A DNA stretch of 64,000 bases from Candidatus Nanoarchaeia archaeon (GCA_028279755.1 JANQNB010000013.1:1-64000), one strand, 5' to 3'. Shown: positions 18,764-30,011, numbered from the stretch's first letter. The notes: a model not told the origin generated them from the letters alone. Translations and numbers: made by a program.

Positions 18764-20040
18764 GCCTGGTCCTGAAGAACGCGAAGATTCTTCAGGACGG
18801 TAAGCTTGTTCCTTCTGACATTCTCATCGAAGACAAGAAAATCTCGAAGATCGGCACGAATTTGACTGGCGATAAGGAAGAAGACCTTAACGGGCTCGTT
18901 GTTCTTCCAGGCCTTATCGATGTGCACGTGCATTTCCGCACGCCTGGTCATCCAAACAAGGAAGATTTCACAACTGGTGGCAAGGCTGCTGCTGCTGGCG
19001 GCGTCACCACAGTGCTGGACATGCCGAACACCAATCCGCCGATCATCTCGCAACAGGACATCGACGAAAAGCGGCAGCTGATCAAGGACTGTCCAGTGAA
19101 CTACGGGATCTATGTCGGCGCCACTGCTGACAACGTCGACACGCTCAACAAGACGGATGCTGTCGCTATCAAAGTCTACATGGGTTCGAGCACCGGCTCC
19201 TTATTGCTTGACAACATCGCTGACTTCGCACGCCTGGTCGAGCAGACAAGCAAGCTCATCGTCACGCACACCGAGAACGAGGACCTGATCAAGTATTTCT
19301 CTGAACGGTACGGCCATACAAAGATGCATCACGAGATGCGCGACAATCTCGCAGCAGCGATCGCCATTGCCGATGCAGTCACGACAAGCCGGTATTATGA
19401 CAAGCGACTCCATATCGCGCACATGTCTACGAAGGAAGAAGTCGAGTTCCTTAGGAAATTCAAAACAGATAACATCACGTGCGAAGCATGCCCGCACCAC
19501 CTCTTCCTGACAAGCGCGTTCTTCAAGCAGGAAGGGAATAAGGGGAAGATGAACCCACCCTTGCGCAGCGACGCTGACCAGGAGGCCTTATGGCAAGGCA
19601 TCGCTGACGGCATCGTCGACATCATCGCGACAGACCACGCACCGCACACCAAGGAGGAGAAAGCTGTTGACTTCGACACTTGCCCATGCGGCGTCCCAGG
19701 CGTGCAGACCATGCTGCCCTTGCTCCTCGACGCTGTCAACGCCGGCAAGCTCACGCTCGCAGACCTGGTGCGCCTGTGCTGCACCAAGCCGGCGGAGATC
19801 TTCAGGATCAAAGAGCGTGGCGCATTGAAGGAAGGATACTACGCCGACCTTGCAGTCGTCGATCTCCAGCGCGAGGAGACAATCAGCGACAAGCAACAGC
19901 ATTCGAAATGCGGCTGGACACCGTTCGATGGCACCAAAGTCATCGGCTGGCCAGTCATGACGATCGTGAACGGCGCCATCGTGTACCGCGACGGCTCCTT
20001 CGAACAATCCGGGGGGATGGAAATTGAGCTTACCGACTAA
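18760..20040 (+). CDS. pyrC: Dihydroorotase
   Basis: DVHVHFRTPGHPNKEDFTTGGKAAAAGGVTT; ATDHAPHT; ATGA overlap with pyrE. Confidence 0.94.
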   Translation: MSLVLKNAKILQDGKLVPSDILIEDKKISKIGTNLTGDKEEDLNGLVVLPGLIDVHVHFRTPGHPNKEDFTTGGKAAAAGGVTTVLDMPNTNPPIISQQDIDEKRQLIKDCPVNYGIYVGATADNVDTLNKTDAVAIKVYMGSSTGSLLLDNIADFARLVEQTSKLIVTHTENEDLIKYFSERYGHTKMHHEMRDNLAAAIAIADAVTTSRYYDKRLHIAHMSTKEEVEFLRKFKTDNITCEACPHHLFLTSAFFKQEGNKGKMNPPLRSDADQEALWQGIADGIVDIIATDHAPHTKEEKAVDFDTCPCGVPGVQTMLPLLLDAVNAGKLTLADLVRLCCTKPAEIFRIKERGALKEGYYADLAVVDLQREETISDKQQHSKCGWTPFDGTKVIGWPVMTIVNGAIVYRDGSFEQSGGMEIELTD

Positions 20041-20950
20041 GATCGCAAACGTGGATTTCGAGCATTGCATCTTCAACGCGTCAGGCCCGAGCTGCGCAAC
20101 GCTCGAGGAACTGGACATCATCGGCAAGAGCGGCGCAGCCGCGATCATGACCAAGAGCTGCACCCTCAAACCAAGAGAGGGCAATCCAGAGCCGAGATAC
20201 ACTGGCTTGCCATTAGGCTCGATCAACAGCATGGGCCTGCCAAATCTTGGCTACAAGAAGTATGTCGAGATGGTGCCCTTGCTGAAGAAACACGGCAAGC
20301 CGGTCGTGATGTCCGTCTCAGGACTCTGCCTCGCCGACAACATCGAGATGCTCCGCGCGATCAATGACACTGACGCTGACCTTGTCGAGCTCAACCTCAG
20401 TTGCCCGAACGTGGTCGGCAAGCCGCAGATCGGCTATGACTTCGAGCAGACTGACGAGGTCCTGACCAAAGTGATGAAGCTCGTGCGTAAGCCGCTCGGC
20501 GTGAAACTGCCGCCGTATTTCGACTTCGCCCACTACAAGCAGATTGCGGAGCTGCTGAACAAGCATAAGGTGAAATTCGTCACGTGCATCAACAGCATCG
20601 GGAATGCCTTGTACATCGATCCTGACAAGGAAGCGCCGGTCATCAAGCCGAAAGGCGGATTCGGCGGCCTTGGCGGCAAGTATGTCAAGCCGACAGCGCT
20701 CGCGAACGTGCATAAGTTCGCTGAACTGCTCGATCCAAGCATCGACATCATCGGCGTCGGCGGCATCAATAATGGCACTGACGTGTTCGAGTTCATCCTC
20801 GCCGGCGCGAAGGCTGTCCAGCTGGGCACCGTCTTCCAGGAGGAAGGCCCGGAAACGTTCGCGCGCATCGAGAAGGAGTTCAACGAGCTCATGAAGAAGA
20901 AAGGCTATGCATCGATCGAAGAGATTCGGGGGAAGCTGAAGGCACTATGA
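20024..20950 (+). CDS. pyrD: Dihydroorotate dehydrogenase, class 1A-like
   Basis: NLSCPNVVGKPQIGYDFEQ and CINSIGNALYIDP...IKPKGGFGGLGGKYVKP are class 1A-type motifs. TTG start overlapping pyrC. Confidence 0.9.
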   Translation: MSLPTKIANVDFEHCIFNASGPSCATLEELDIIGKSGAAAIMTKSCTLKPREGNPEPRYTGLPLGSINSMGLPNLGYKKYVEMVPLLKKHGKPVVMSVSGLCLADNIEMLRAINDTDADLVELNLSCPNVVGKPQIGYDFEQTDEVLTKVMKLVRKPLGVKLPPYFDFAHYKQIAELLNKHKVKFVTCINSIGNALYIDPDKEAPVIKPKGGFGGLGGKYVKPTALANVHKFAELLDPSIDIIGVGGINNGTDVFEFILAGAKAVQLGTVFQEEGPETFARIEKEFNELMKKKGYASIEEIRGKLKAL

Positions 20951-21789
20951 ACTACGCAGAACGCTTGAAGGAGGTCGCTGAGCGCAACCAGAGCATCGTC
21001 TGCGTCGGCATGGACCCTGACATCGACAAGATTCCGATCACAGGCGACCCGGAAACAGTCATCGCAAAGTTCTACGCTGACATGCTTGACGCCTTCGAAG
21101 GCGAGGACTGCCTGCCAGGCGCGGTCAAGCCGAACAGCGCGTTCTACGAGCAATACGGCATGCCAGGCTTGCGCGCGATGAAGAAGGTCATCGAGGCTGC
21201 GAAAGCGAAGAAACTGCCGGTTATTTCCGATTGCAAGCGGGCTGACATCGGGAACACGAGCAAGGCCTATGCGAACGCGTTCTACAAGTACTGGGGCTTT
21301 GACGCGATCACAGTCGCACCCTACATGGGCTCAGATTCTGTCAAGCCGTTTCTTGAATTCAGCTCTGCTGGCAAGGGCGCGTACATCCTCTGCCGGACGA
21401 GCAATAAGGGCGCTGTCGATCTCCAGGATCTGAAAGTCGAGGGAAAGCCGGTGTTCATGCAGACCGCGACAAAGATCCTCGAGTGGCACCAGCCAGGCAC
21501 TGGCGCTGTCGTGGGCGCGACCTATCCGGAGGAGCTCTGGGAGCTCGCTGCCTTTTTCCAGCAAAGCGGCAAGGACGTGCCCTTGCTGATTCCTGGCGTG
21601 GGTGCGCAGGGCGGTTCGATGCAGCAGACGATCGAGATGCTGAAGAAAGCCGGCTACGACGTGAAGCTAGCACGAATCAACAGTTCTCGCGGCGTGAACT
21701 ACGCATACCAGAAGCAAGAAACTGACGACTATGCCGGCGCTGCTGCGAAGGAAGTCAAGAAGCTGCATACGGAACAGGGCAGGCTGTAA
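20947..21789 (+). CDS. pyrF: Orotidine-5'-phosphate decarboxylase (type 2-like)
   Basis: VGMDPDIDKIP, DCKRADIGNTSKAYANA, IPGVGAQGG; ~280 aa. Confidence 0.9.
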   Translation: MNYAERLKEVAERNQSIVCVGMDPDIDKIPITGDPETVIAKFYADMLDAFEGEDCLPGAVKPNSAFYEQYGMPGLRAMKKVIEAAKAKKLPVISDCKRADIGNTSKAYANAFYKYWGFDAITVAPYMGSDSVKPFLEFSSAGKGAYILCRTSNKGAVDLQDLKVEGKPVFMQTATKILEWHQPGTGAVVGATYPEELWELAAFFQQSGKDVPLLIPGVGAQGGSMQQTIEMLKKAGYDVKLARINSSRGVNYAYQKQETDDYAGAAAKEVKKLHTEQGRL

Positions 21790-21792
21790 CCC

Positions 21793-22554
21793 ATGGAAGT
21801 TCTCATCCCTCTCGTCTTGCTGATCGGGGGTGCAGTGACTGGCTTGTATGCATCTACTGTCGGCGGTGGCGGCCTTGTGACTTTGCCTTTACTCATCTTT
21901 TCTGGCTTACCGATCCATATGGCGATAGGCACAAACCGCTTCGCCATCGTTCTCTTGGAATTGTCAAGCAGCCTGAAGTTCTTGAAAGAGAAGAAGCTGG
22001 ATCTGAAGCTCGGAGTCATCATGGGACTGGCTGCGGCAGGAGGCGCTGTCATTGGATCAAGCATCGTTTTGCGGATTCCTGAAAACGTCTTGAGTTTGGT
22101 CGTGGCGATATTGTTGCTTGCAGTGTTTGTTATCGTGTACAACAAAGACAAGTTGGGCATCACAGAGAAGCAAGTCAACAAGAAGAACCTCTGGCTGATG
22201 GCAGTTTTCAGCTTCTTCTTGGGAATTTACGGCGGATTCCTCGGTCCTGGATTCGGCACCTTTATCATGTTCCTCTTCCTGCTCGGCGGTCTCTCCTTCA
22301 TCAAGAGCGCAGCTGTGAGCCGTGCTGTGGGCGTTTTCATGTCAGTGGCGGCGATGATCGTCTTCGCATATCATGGCATGATTAATTACACCTATGCTGT
22401 CAGCCTTGGCATCGGCTTGGCACTCGGTGGTTGGATTGGCGCAGGATTCGCGGTAAAGAAGGGCGACCAGTATGTCAAGGCGCTTTTCATCGTCATCATC
22501 ATTCTGACAGCGGTGAAACTGCTCCTTGAGTTCCTGGGCATCAGCCTGATATAA
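21793..22554 (+). CDS. TSUP (TauE/SafE) family membrane transporter
   Basis: GLYASTVGGGGLVTLPLLIFSGLPIHMAIGTNRFAI; multi-TM. Confidence 0.85.
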   Translation: MEVLIPLVLLIGGAVTGLYASTVGGGGLVTLPLLIFSGLPIHMAIGTNRFAIVLLELSSSLKFLKEKKLDLKLGVIMGLAAAGGAVIGSSIVLRIPENVLSLVVAILLLAVFVIVYNKDKLGITEKQVNKKNLWLMAVFSFFLGIYGGFLGPGFGTFIMFLFLLGGLSFIKSAAVSRAVGVFMSVAAMIVFAYHGMINYTYAVSLGIGLALGGWIGAGFAVKKGDQYVKALFIVIIILTAVKLLLEFLGISLI

Positions 22555-25500
22555 TCAATACTCCTGCCAGCTCTTGATCTCGAGGCCGTTCTTGCGGTAG
22601 TAGTCCAGGGCTTCGACAGTCTGCAAGGCTATCTTGGGATCAGTGATGAGCGAGATGTCGTGGTCCACAGCGGTGCGCCGGATGAGGTAGTCGTTCTCCA
22701 GTTCGCGAGCCTCGTTGTTCTTCGGGATGTTGATCACCAGGTCGATCATGCCCTGCTGCAGGAAGGTGAGGATGTTCGGCTCTTTCTTGTCCAAGGGCCA
22801 GTGGAGCTCGTAGATGTTCACATCGTGGCGTCGCAGGAATTCAGCAGTGCCGCTGCTGGCAAAGAGCGTATATCCCATGTCACGCAGTTGTTTCACGCTG
22901 TCGAGCAAGAGGGCTTTGTGCTCGATCGGCCCGGTCGACAGGAGCACGTTCTTCTGCGGGATCTTGAAGCCCACACTCAGGAGCGCCTTGAGGAAGGCGT
23001 CGTTGATCTCAGGGCCGATACAGGCTACTTCGCCGGTGGACGCCATCTCCACGCCGAGCAGGGGATCCACGCCTTTCAGTCGGGAAAAGCTGAACTGCGC
23101 TGCCTTCACGCCGACATGGTCGAGGTCCAGGGTTGACTTGTCGACTGCCTGGACTGGTTCGCCGAGGATCGCGCGTGTCGCGATCTCGATGAAGTTGTGC
23201 TTGAACACCTTGCTGCTGAACGGGAAGCTGCGGCTTGCGCGCAAGTTGCACTCGATGACCCGTATTCTGTTCTGGTACGCGAGGAATTGTATGTTGAACG
23301 GGCCTGTTATCTTCAGCTCTTTCGCGATGGCGCGCACGACGCGCTTGACCTGGCGTATCGTCTCGATGTACAAGCGTTGCGCTGGGAGCATCATCGTCGC
23401 GTCGCCTGAATGCACGCCCGCATTCTCGATATGCTCGCTGATCGCGTAGATCAGCACCTCGCCGTTCTTCGCGACTGCATCGATCTCTATCTCCTTGCTG
23501 TTGGTGATGAACTTGGTGATCACCACTGGATGCTCAGGGTTCACCTCGCTTGCCTCGCCGAGAAAGCGGATCAAGCTGGCGTCGTCCCACACGACGTTCA
23601 TGGCAGCTCCGCTGAGCACATAGCTTGGCCTGATCAGCACCGGGTAGCCGATCATGTTGGCAAAGCTCTTCGCTGCTTCAAGGCTGGTGAGTTCTTTCCA
23701 TGGCGGCTGGTCGATGTCGAGCTTGTCGAGGAGTGCGCTGAAGACGTGCCGGTTCTCTGCTCGGTCGATGTCTTCTGGCGAGGTTCCCAGGATGTTGGCT
23801 CCTGCGTTGTGTAGCTTGATCGCGAGATTGTTCGGGATCTGCCCGCCCATCGAGACTATGACGCCTTCCGGATCCTCGAATTCGTAGATGTCCAGCACGC
23901 GCTCCAGGCTGAGTTCGTCGAAGTAGAGCTTGTCGCATTCGTCGTAGTCAGTGCTCACGGTTTCTGGATTGTAGTTGATCACGATCGTGGTTTTCTTGAG
24001 CTCTTTCGCTGTCTTGATCGCGTTGACGCAGCACCAGTCGAACTCCACGGACGAGCCGATGCAGTAGGCGCCACTTCCTAAGACTATGACTGGCTTGTCA
24101 GAGGGCGTGACATCATGTTCTTGGCCGTGGTACGTGAGATAGAGATAATTGGTCTCTGCAGGGTATTCAGCGCCAAGCGTGTCGATCTGCTTGATGAAGG
24201 GCAGGATGTGTGCGCTGCGCCGCTCCTCGCGAATCTCGAGCTCGTCCTTGTCCAGGATCGTCGCGATCTCCTTGTCGCTGAAGCCGAGCTGTTTCGCTTT
24301 CCGCAGCAAAGGCTTGCTCAATCCTTTTTCCAATGCTTGTTTGCACTCGACGATGTTCTGGAGCTTGTACAGGAACCATTTATCGATTTTCGTGATGTCG
24401 TAGAGTTTCTCGACGCTCCACCCGGCTTTGAGCACGTCGCCGATGCAGAACACGCGCTTGTCAGTCGGGTACTGCAGTTCTTCCTCTGGATTTGGGAAAT
24501 TGAGCGTGTGCATGGTGAGCCCTTGCACGCCGAGCCCGATCATGCGCAGGCTTTTCTGCAATGCTTCCTCGAATGTCCGTCCAATGCTCATGACTTCGCC
24601 AACGCTCTTCATCTCGCTGCCGATGCGCTGGTCGACTTCCTTGAATTTCTTCAGGTCCCAGCGCGGCATCTTCACCACGACATAGTCGAGGGCTGGTTCG
24701 AAACAGGCTTTGGTCTTCTTTGTCACCTTGTTCTCGATCTCGACAAGGCTCTGCCCAAGGGCGAGCTTTGCTGCGATGAACGCGAGGGGGTAGCCTGTCG
24801 CTTTGCTTGCGAGTGCGCTGCTGCGCGATAATCGTGCGTTGACTTCGATGATGCGATAGTCTTCGCTTTCCGGGTCGAGGGCGTATTGGATGTTGCATTC
24901 GCCGATGATGCCGAGATGACGGATCACGCGCGTGGCGATCTCGCGCAGCTTGTGGTACTCGCTGTTCGTCAGTGTCTGACTTGGAGCCACGACGATGCTT
25001 TCGCCGGTGTGGATACCGAGGGGATCGAAGTTCTCCATGTTGCAGACAGTGATGCAGTTGTCGAAGCTGTCCCGCACGACTTCGTACTCGACTTCTTTCC
25101 AGCCGCCGAGCCATTCCTCGACCAGGACTTGGGGTGCGTTGGCAAAGGCTTTGGTGCATCGCTCTCGTAATTGTTCCTCGTCTTCGCAAAGGCCAGAGCC
25201 CAGGCCGCCGAGAGCATACGCGACGCGGACCATGACTGGGTAGCCGATCTTCTTTGCTGCGGCAAGCGCTCCTTTGAGGTCATTGCTCGCGATGCTTTTC
25301 GGCGTCTTCGCGTCGATCTGGTCGAGCCGTTTCACGAAGAGGTCGCGGTCTTCTGTGTCCTTGATGCTCGCGATCGGCGTTCCTAATACTTTGACATTGT
25401 GTTTCTTGAGCACCCCGCTCTCTTCCAATGCCACGCCGCAGTTGAGCGCGCTCTGGCCGCCAAAGCTGAGAAGCAGGCCGTCTGGTTTCTCTTTCTCGAT

Positions 25501-25713
25501 CACTTGCTCGACGAATTCCGGCGTGATCGGGAGGAAGTAGATCTGGTCTGCCATGCCGTCGCTGGTTTGCACGGTCGCGATGTTCGGATTGATCAGCACG
25601 GTGGTGATGCCTTCTTCCTTCAATGCCTTGATTGCCTGGCTCCCAGAGTAGTCGAACTCCCCTGCCTGCCCGATGCGGAGGCCGCCGCTGCCGATGATGA
25701 GCACTTTTTTCAT
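22555..25713 (-). CDS. carB: Carbamoyl-phosphate synthase large subunit
   Basis: 1052 aa; duplicated ATP-grasp halves; [21 protein letters not shown] start; C-terminal MGS-like domain. Confidence 0.97.
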   Translation of the reverse strand: MKKVLIIGSGGLRIGQAGEFDYSGSQAIKALKEEGITTVLINPNIATVQTSDGMADQIYFLPITPEFVEQVIEKEKPDGLLLSFGGQSALNCGVALEESGVLKKHNVKVLGTPIASIKDTEDRDLFVKRLDQIDAKTPKSIASNDLKGALAAAKKIGYPVMVRVAYALGGLGSGLCEDEEQLRERCTKAFANAPQVLVEEWLGGWKEVEYEVVRDSFDNCITVCNMENFDPLGIHTGESIVVAPSQTLTNSEYHKLREIATRVIRHLGIIGECNIQYALDPESEDYRIIEVNARLSRSSALASKATGYPLAFIAAKLALGQSLVEIENKVTKKTKACFEPALDYVVVKMPRWDLKKFKEVDQRIGSEMKSVGEVMSIGRTFEEALQKSLRMIGLGVQGLTMHTLNFPNPEEELQYPTDKRVFCIGDVLKAGWSVEKLYDITKIDKWFLYKLQNIVECKQALEKGLSKPLLRKAKQLGFSDKEIATILDKDELEIREERRSAHILPFIKQIDTLGAEYPAETNYLYLTYHGQEHDVTPSDKPVIVLGSGAYCIGSSVEFDWCCVNAIKTAKELKKTTIVINYNPETVSTDYDECDKLYFDELSLERVLDIYEFEDPEGVIVSMGGQIPNNLAIKLHNAGANILGTSPEDIDRAENRHVFSALLDKLDIDQPPWKELTSLEAAKSFANMIGYPVLIRPSYVLSGAAMNVVWDDASLIRFLGEASEVNPEHPVVITKFITNSKEIEIDAVAKNGEVLIYAISEHIENAGVHSGDATMMLPAQRLYIETIRQVKRVVRAIAKELKITGPFNIQFLAYQNRIRVIECNLRASRSFPFSSKVFKHNFIEIATRAILGEPVQAVDKSTLDLDHVGVKAAQFSFSRLKGVDPLLGVEMASTGEVACIGPEINDAFLKALLSVGFKIPQKNVLLSTGPIEHKALLLDSVKQLRDMGYTLFASSGTAEFLRRHDVNIYELHWPLDKKEPNILTFLQQGMIDLVINIPKNNEARELENDYLIRRTAVDHDISLITDPKIALQTVEALDYYRKNGLEIKSWQEY

Positions 25714-26771
25714 AGGAGATCAACAAACATGTCGAAAAGGTGGTTGGTGTCGACCGGTCCGGGGGTCGCTTCTGGGTGGAACTGCACGCTGAAGAAGGGC
25801 TTGCTCGTGTGCCTGATCCCTTCGTTCGTGTCGTCGTTCGCGTTCTGGAACCAGGGCTGCCACTCCTTGGGCAGGCTTTTCTCGTCGACTGCATAGCCAT
25901 GGTTCTGGCTCGTGATCGAGCATCGCTTTGTTCCTTGCTCCACGCATGGCTGGTTCTGGCTGCGATGCCCGTATTTGAGCTTGTACGTGTCTGCGCCTGC
26001 TGCGAGCGCCAAGAGCTGGTTGCCAAGGCAGATGCCGAAGATCGGCTTGTCGCCTTTCAAGGCCTTCTTGAGGTTTGCGATGGTCGTCTCGCATTGTTTC
26101 GGGTCGCCTGGGCCGTTGCTGATGAACAGGCCGTCATAGTCTTCGTTGGAGAAGTCGTAGTCCCAGGGCACTCTGATGACAGTGATGTCGCGATCCAGGA
26201 AGGCGCGGATGATGTTGTGCTTCACGCCGCAGTCCACGAGCAGGACTTTCTTCGGGCCTCGCTTGTAGACGTGCTTCTCTTTTGTGCTCACTTCTGCGAC
26301 GAGATTGCGCGTGTTCGGATCGTCGATAGCTGTCTTGCCCAGGGTGCCGAGCATGACGCCTTGCTCGCGCAATTTCTTGGTCACAGCCCTGGTGTCGACG
26401 CCGTAGATCGCTGGGATGTCGTGCTCGACCAGCCAGTCGTGCAGGCTCTTGACGCTGTTCCAGTGGTTGTGGCTATGGCTGTAGTCTGCGATGACAAGGG
26501 CTGTGACTTGGATCGTGCTGCTTTCGAAGTGCCGGAGCAGCTCGTCTGTGATGCTGTCGTCCGGAATCCCGTAATTGCCCACGAGCGGGTACGTCAGGAC
26601 GAGGATCTGGCCGCGGTAGCTCGGGTCGGTCAAGGTCTCCGGGTAGCCGACCATGCCGGTGTTGAAGACTACTTCGCCTGCGGCTGCTTTGTCAGCGCCG
26701 AAGCTATGGCCGTGAAATTCGGACCCGTCCTCGAGAAATAGGCTTGTCTTCCCCCCTGGCACAGCACCCAT
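25710..26771 (-). CDS. carA: Carbamoyl-phosphate synthase small subunit
   Basis: [43 protein letters not shown]. Confidence 0.96.
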   Translation of the reverse strand: MGAVPGGKTSLFLEDGSEFHGHSFGADKAAAGEVVFNTGMVGYPETLTDPSYRGQILVLTYPLVGNYGIPDDSITDELLRHFESSTIQVTALVIADYSHSHNHWNSVKSLHDWLVEHDIPAIYGVDTRAVTKKLREQGVMLGTLGKTAIDDPNTRNLVAEVSTKEKHVYKRGPKKVLLVDCGVKHNIIRAFLDRDITVIRVPWDYDFSNEDYDGLFISNGPGDPKQCETTIANLKKALKGDKPIFGICLGNQLLALAAGADTYKLKYGHRSQNQPCVEQGTKRCSITSQNHGYAVDEKSLPKEWQPWFQNANDDTNEGIRHTSKPFFSVQFHPEATPGPVDTNHLFDMFVDLL

Positions 26772-26837
26772 ATGTCTTCGAGAATGGTATAGAAGCGCTG
26801 CTGTTTATATGAATTACCATTTGGGAGTGGATTAAAT

Positions 26838-26873
26838 GCCCTCCTCCCTAATAGGATTCTCTGGGAGGAGGGC
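26838..26873. terminator. Strong hairpin downstream of hydA / upstream of carA
   Basis: GCCCTCCTCCC (26838-26848) and GGGAGGAGGGC (26863-26873) form an 11-bp perfect stem with a 14-nt loop. On the minus strand it is followed by ATTTAA. Confidence 0.6.
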
Positions 26874-26876
26874 GCC

Positions 26877-26900
26877 CAGAAACGCATTGTGGCGTTTCTG
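26877..26900. terminator. Second hairpin immediately after hydA stop
   Basis: CAGAAACGC-ATTGTG-GCGTTTCTG, 9-bp perfect stem ending 4 nt from the hydA stop codon. Confidence 0.6.
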
Positions 26901-26904
26901 AGGA

Positions 26905-28194
26905 TCATTCTTCCCAGTCGACCTTTAAGAAGTGGGTGCTGCACGAGAAGCAGGGATCATACGAGCGAATGAGCTTCTCGATCTCCAACGGGACTTCGTT
27001 CTTCTTAACGCCCTGGTCGAGGAGCTGCTGGAGGTAAATCTTCACGTCTTCCTGCATCGCTTTCAGGTTCTGGCACGTGGGTGTCATGATGTTGCACTTG
27101 GTGACATACCCTTTTTCGTCGATCGTGTATGTATGGAACAGAATGCCGCGGGGCACTTCCACTACGCCGACGCCGGTGCCTGCTTTGGGCTTCACCGTGA
27201 TTTTCTCGCGTGTGAAGCCTTTTGTGTAGCTTTCCAGGAGTTTTTTGCCGCGTCTGACCCAGACGAGGAGCTCGATCGCTTGTGCCACGTTGTTGTGGAA
27301 GGGATTCTTGCTCGGGAAGCTGATCTTTGCTTTCTTGAGGATGCTCTGGATGTCTTTGGACAGCGAGGGCAGGTTGTTGTTGAGCCGTGGAAGGGCGCCG
27401 AGCATGAAGCTCTTGCCTTTCTTCACGACAAATTTCGCGGTGCTCCACCGGTCAACGTATTCTGTGAAGTACTTGCCATAGTCTTTCTCCTTGATGCGCC
27501 AGCCAGTGTCGCTGACGATGTCGCCGAGCAGGAGCGGGAAGTCGTGCTTCTGCAGCAGGCTCAGGTGCTCTCGCTCCACAGACAGTTCTGGATATTTCAG
27601 TGTGCAGAAGAGCTTGAGCGTGTCAAGCGCTGGCTTTTCGCATTGCCTGAGCAGGTCGATGAGTTCCTTGATCTGTTCTGGGCTTGGATAGTGGGTGAAG
27701 CCGCCGACCCGGCCGCCCATCGGGTGCATCTGACGCCCACCAAAGGCGGTGACAATCTCGTTCCCGGTCTTCATCATGATGAGCGCGTCCTTGATCTGTT
27801 TCTTGTACTTCGGCGCCATTGCGAGCGCTGAGTCGTAGCCCATGTAGTCGGGGAGCGCGAGGAAGTAGAGGTGCGTTGCATGAGAGCGAATGCGCTCGCC
27901 GATGACGATGATCTCGCGCATGGCTTGCGTCTGTTTCGACACTTTGACACCCATGGCGTTCTCGAGCGCCTTCAGCGAGGCTGTGAAGTGCCCGCAGCTG
28001 CAGATCCCGCAGATGCGCATGACCATCTCTGTCGCGTCGTCGTAGGGCCGCCCGACGACCAGGCCTTCGAAGAAGCGGGCTCCTTCAGTGGAGCCAAGTT
28101 CGCACTTGACGACCTTGCCTTTGTCCACTTTGACCTTCAAAGAGGCGTGCCCTTCGATCTTAGTGATATGGTCGAGCGTGATCGTTCTAGCCAT
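26905..28194 (-). CDS. hydA: NiFe hydrogenase large (alpha) subunit, group 3b-type
   Basis: RICGICSCGH and DPCFSCSTH Ni-ligand motifs, with a short C-terminal extension FLKVDWEE. Confidence 0.93.
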   Translation of the reverse strand: MARTITLDHITKIEGHASLKVKVDKGKVVKCELGSTEGARFFEGLVVGRPYDDATEMVMRICGICSCGHFTASLKALENAMGVKVSKQTQAMREIIVIGERIRSHATHLYFLALPDYMGYDSALAMAPKYKKQIKDALIMMKTGNEIVTAFGGRQMHPMGGRVGGFTHYPSPEQIKELIDLLRQCEKPALDTLKLFCTLKYPELSVEREHLSLLQKHDFPLLLGDIVSDTGWRIKEKDYGKYFTEYVDRWSTAKFVVKKGKSFMLGALPRLNNNLPSLSKDIQSILKKAKISFPSKNPFHNNVAQAIELLVWVRRGKKLLESYTKGFTREKITVKPKAGTGVGVVEVPRGILFHTYTIDEKGYVTKCNIMTPTCQNLKAMQEDVKIYLQQLLDQGVKKNEVPLEIEKLIRSYDPCFSCSTHFLKVDWEE

Positions 28195-29065
28195 TCTTCT
28201 TCCTCTTCAGTTTCTTCTCCCATTTCACGCCTTGCATCTTGGCTTGCTCATCGACCAATAATGAAGCGTACGTGTGCAACCTGTTCTCGATGTCTTTGCG
28301 CTTGTAGCCCTGGTCTTGCAGCGCTTGGATCATCGCTGGCAGGTTGGCGTCGTCTGTCGGGCCGCGGCAGCCCATGCATTCGTGGCCTGCTGCTGTGCAG
28401 ATCGCGTCGCACCCGCCGACAGTGATCGGGCCGAGGCAGGGTTTACCTTGTAGTAATAGACAATCAACTTCTCTTTTAACACATTCAACGCAGACTGGAT
28501 TGTGCGTGATTCGTGGCGGCCTGCCAAGGACAAGATCAGTCAGGACTGCGTAGATCTGATTCGCGTCTGGCGGACAGCCAGGCAACTCGATGTCGACTGG
28601 CACGTGCTTGCTCACTGGTGTCGCGTCGAGGGAGTTCAGGTAGTCGACCTTGGCATAGACCGCGCGTTCGACTTCCGGGTGGTTCATGAAGTTCTTCATC
28701 GCCGGCACGCAGCCGTGGGTCGCGCATGCGCCGATGCACATCAACAAGTCGCATCGCGCTCTGAGTTCTTCTGCTTTCTCCTTGTCTGCTTTCGAGGACA
28801 CGAGCCCTTCCAGGATGATGATGTCGAAATGCCCTTTGTAGTTCTGCTCTTTCACGAAGGGCACGGCGAGGATGTCGATCATGTCCATCAATGCCGGGAA
28901 TTTCTCGCTGAACAGGATTGTGAGCTGGCAGCCTGCGCAGCCAGTAATGCCGAAGACCCCGACTTTGAGCTTCTGGCCTTTCGCGCGCTTGTCCCGGAGG
29001 CGTGAGAGATGGTCATTCATATCGGCCCGATGGCACAATATGTCCTGGCCGAGTTTTGTCTTCAT
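28187..29065 (-). CDS. hydD: NiFe hydrogenase small (delta) subunit
   Basis: KVGVFGITGCAGCQLTILF; CIGACATHGCVPA; ELPGCPPD; GRPPRITHNPVC. Confidence 0.92.
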   Translation of the reverse strand: MKTKLGQDILCHRADMNDHLSRLRDKRAKGQKLKVGVFGITGCAGCQLTILFSEKFPALMDMIDILAVPFVKEQNYKGHFDIIILEGLVSSKADKEKAEELRARCDLLMCIGACATHGCVPAMKNFMNHPEVERAVYAKVDYLNSLDATPVSKHVPVDIELPGCPPDANQIYAVLTDLVLGRPPRITHNPVCVECVKREVDCLLLQGKPCLGPITVGGCDAICTAAGHECMGCRGPTDDANLPAMIQALQDQGYKRKDIENRLHTYASLLVDEQAKMQGVKWEKKLKRKKNG

Positions 29066-29075
29066 ACCGTCACCT

Positions 29076-29130
29076 CACGCACTGCCGCCTTGGCCCGACA
29101 TGCGCAGCGAGAGGGCCGCGGCAGTGCGTG
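29076..29130. repeat. Perfect 13-bp inverted repeat between hydD and hydG
   Basis: CACGCACTGCCGC (29076-29088) / GCGGCAGTGCGTG (29118-29130), plus inner GGCCC/GGGCC. Confidence 0.75.
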
Positions 29131-29150
29131 TTGCCGCAGCCTTGTAGAAT

Positions 29151-30011
29151 TCATCCCTTAGCCTCCTTGATCCAGTCCCAGCGGAAGACCGGGCCGTCCT
29201 TGCAGGTGTATTTTCCTTCGATCATGCAGTGTCCGCACATGCCGGTCGCGCATTTCATGTGCCGTTCGTGCGAAATCCATACCTGATCGTCATTGAATCC
29301 CAAGGTCTCGAGGCTCTTAATAGCGGCGAGCATCATCGGCGTGGGTCCGCAGATCATGACTGCGCGGCGATGATTGCTCAGCCCGCTCTCCTCGATATAT
29401 TTCGTGACAAAGCCGGTCGGGCCTTTGAACGACTTGGGCGGGTGGCTGAACGCGTAGTGGAAGGTGAAGGTGCCGTCTTTCTCCCACTTAGCCATCTCCT
29501 TGTCGAAGATGCTGTCGCCAGGGTTGCGGTAGCCGAAGAAGCAATGGATCTCGCCGAAGTGCTGGCGATGCTTTGCGATATAGTCCATCACGCCTTTCAG
29601 GGGTGCGACACCGCACCCACCGCCAACGAGGATGAGGCTGTTGTTGTAGAAGTAATGCATGGGATAGCCGTAGCCGAACGGACCGCGCAATAACAAGTAG
29701 TCGCCTGGTTTCTTCCTGATGACTTCTTTCGTCACAGTGCCGACCGGGTTGACGACAAGGTCGATGTAATCCTTGCTCCAGGACGCTATCGAGATCGGCG
29801 CTTCGCCAAAGCCGAGCACTGTCACCTGGAAGAACTGGCCTGGATCGTGATCAACCCTCGCCTCGACACGAAGCAGTGTGTGGCGGTCGCCGAGCTTCTG
29901 TTTCTTGAGGATCTTCACTTTGACCGGTTCGTACAGCAAGACTTTGCCTTTCTCGACGTGCTGGAGGTGGTTATGGCATTTGCAGCTCGATCCGCAGCCT
30001 TTGCAGCTCAT
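29151..30011 (-). CDS. hydG: Hydrogenase gamma subunit (FAD/NAD(P)-binding, 2Fe-2S)
   Basis: RGPFGYGYPM, GGGCGVAPLKG, CGPTPMMLAA, HMKCATGMCGHC. Start set to MSCKGCGSSC, overlapping hydB by ATGA. Confidence 0.88.
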   Translation of the reverse strand: MSCKGCGSSCKCHNHLQHVEKGKVLLYEPVKVKILKKQKLGDRHTLLRVEARVDHDPGQFFQVTVLGFGEAPISIASWSKDYIDLVVNPVGTVTKEVIRKKPGDYLLLRGPFGYGYPMHYFYNNSLILVGGGCGVAPLKGVMDYIAKHRQHFGEIHCFFGYRNPGDSIFDKEMAKWEKDGTFTFHYAFSHPPKSFKGPTGFVTKYIEESGLSNHRRAVMICGPTPMMLAAIKSLETLGFNDDQVWISHERHMKCATGMCGHCMIEGKYTCKDGPVFRWDWIKEAKG

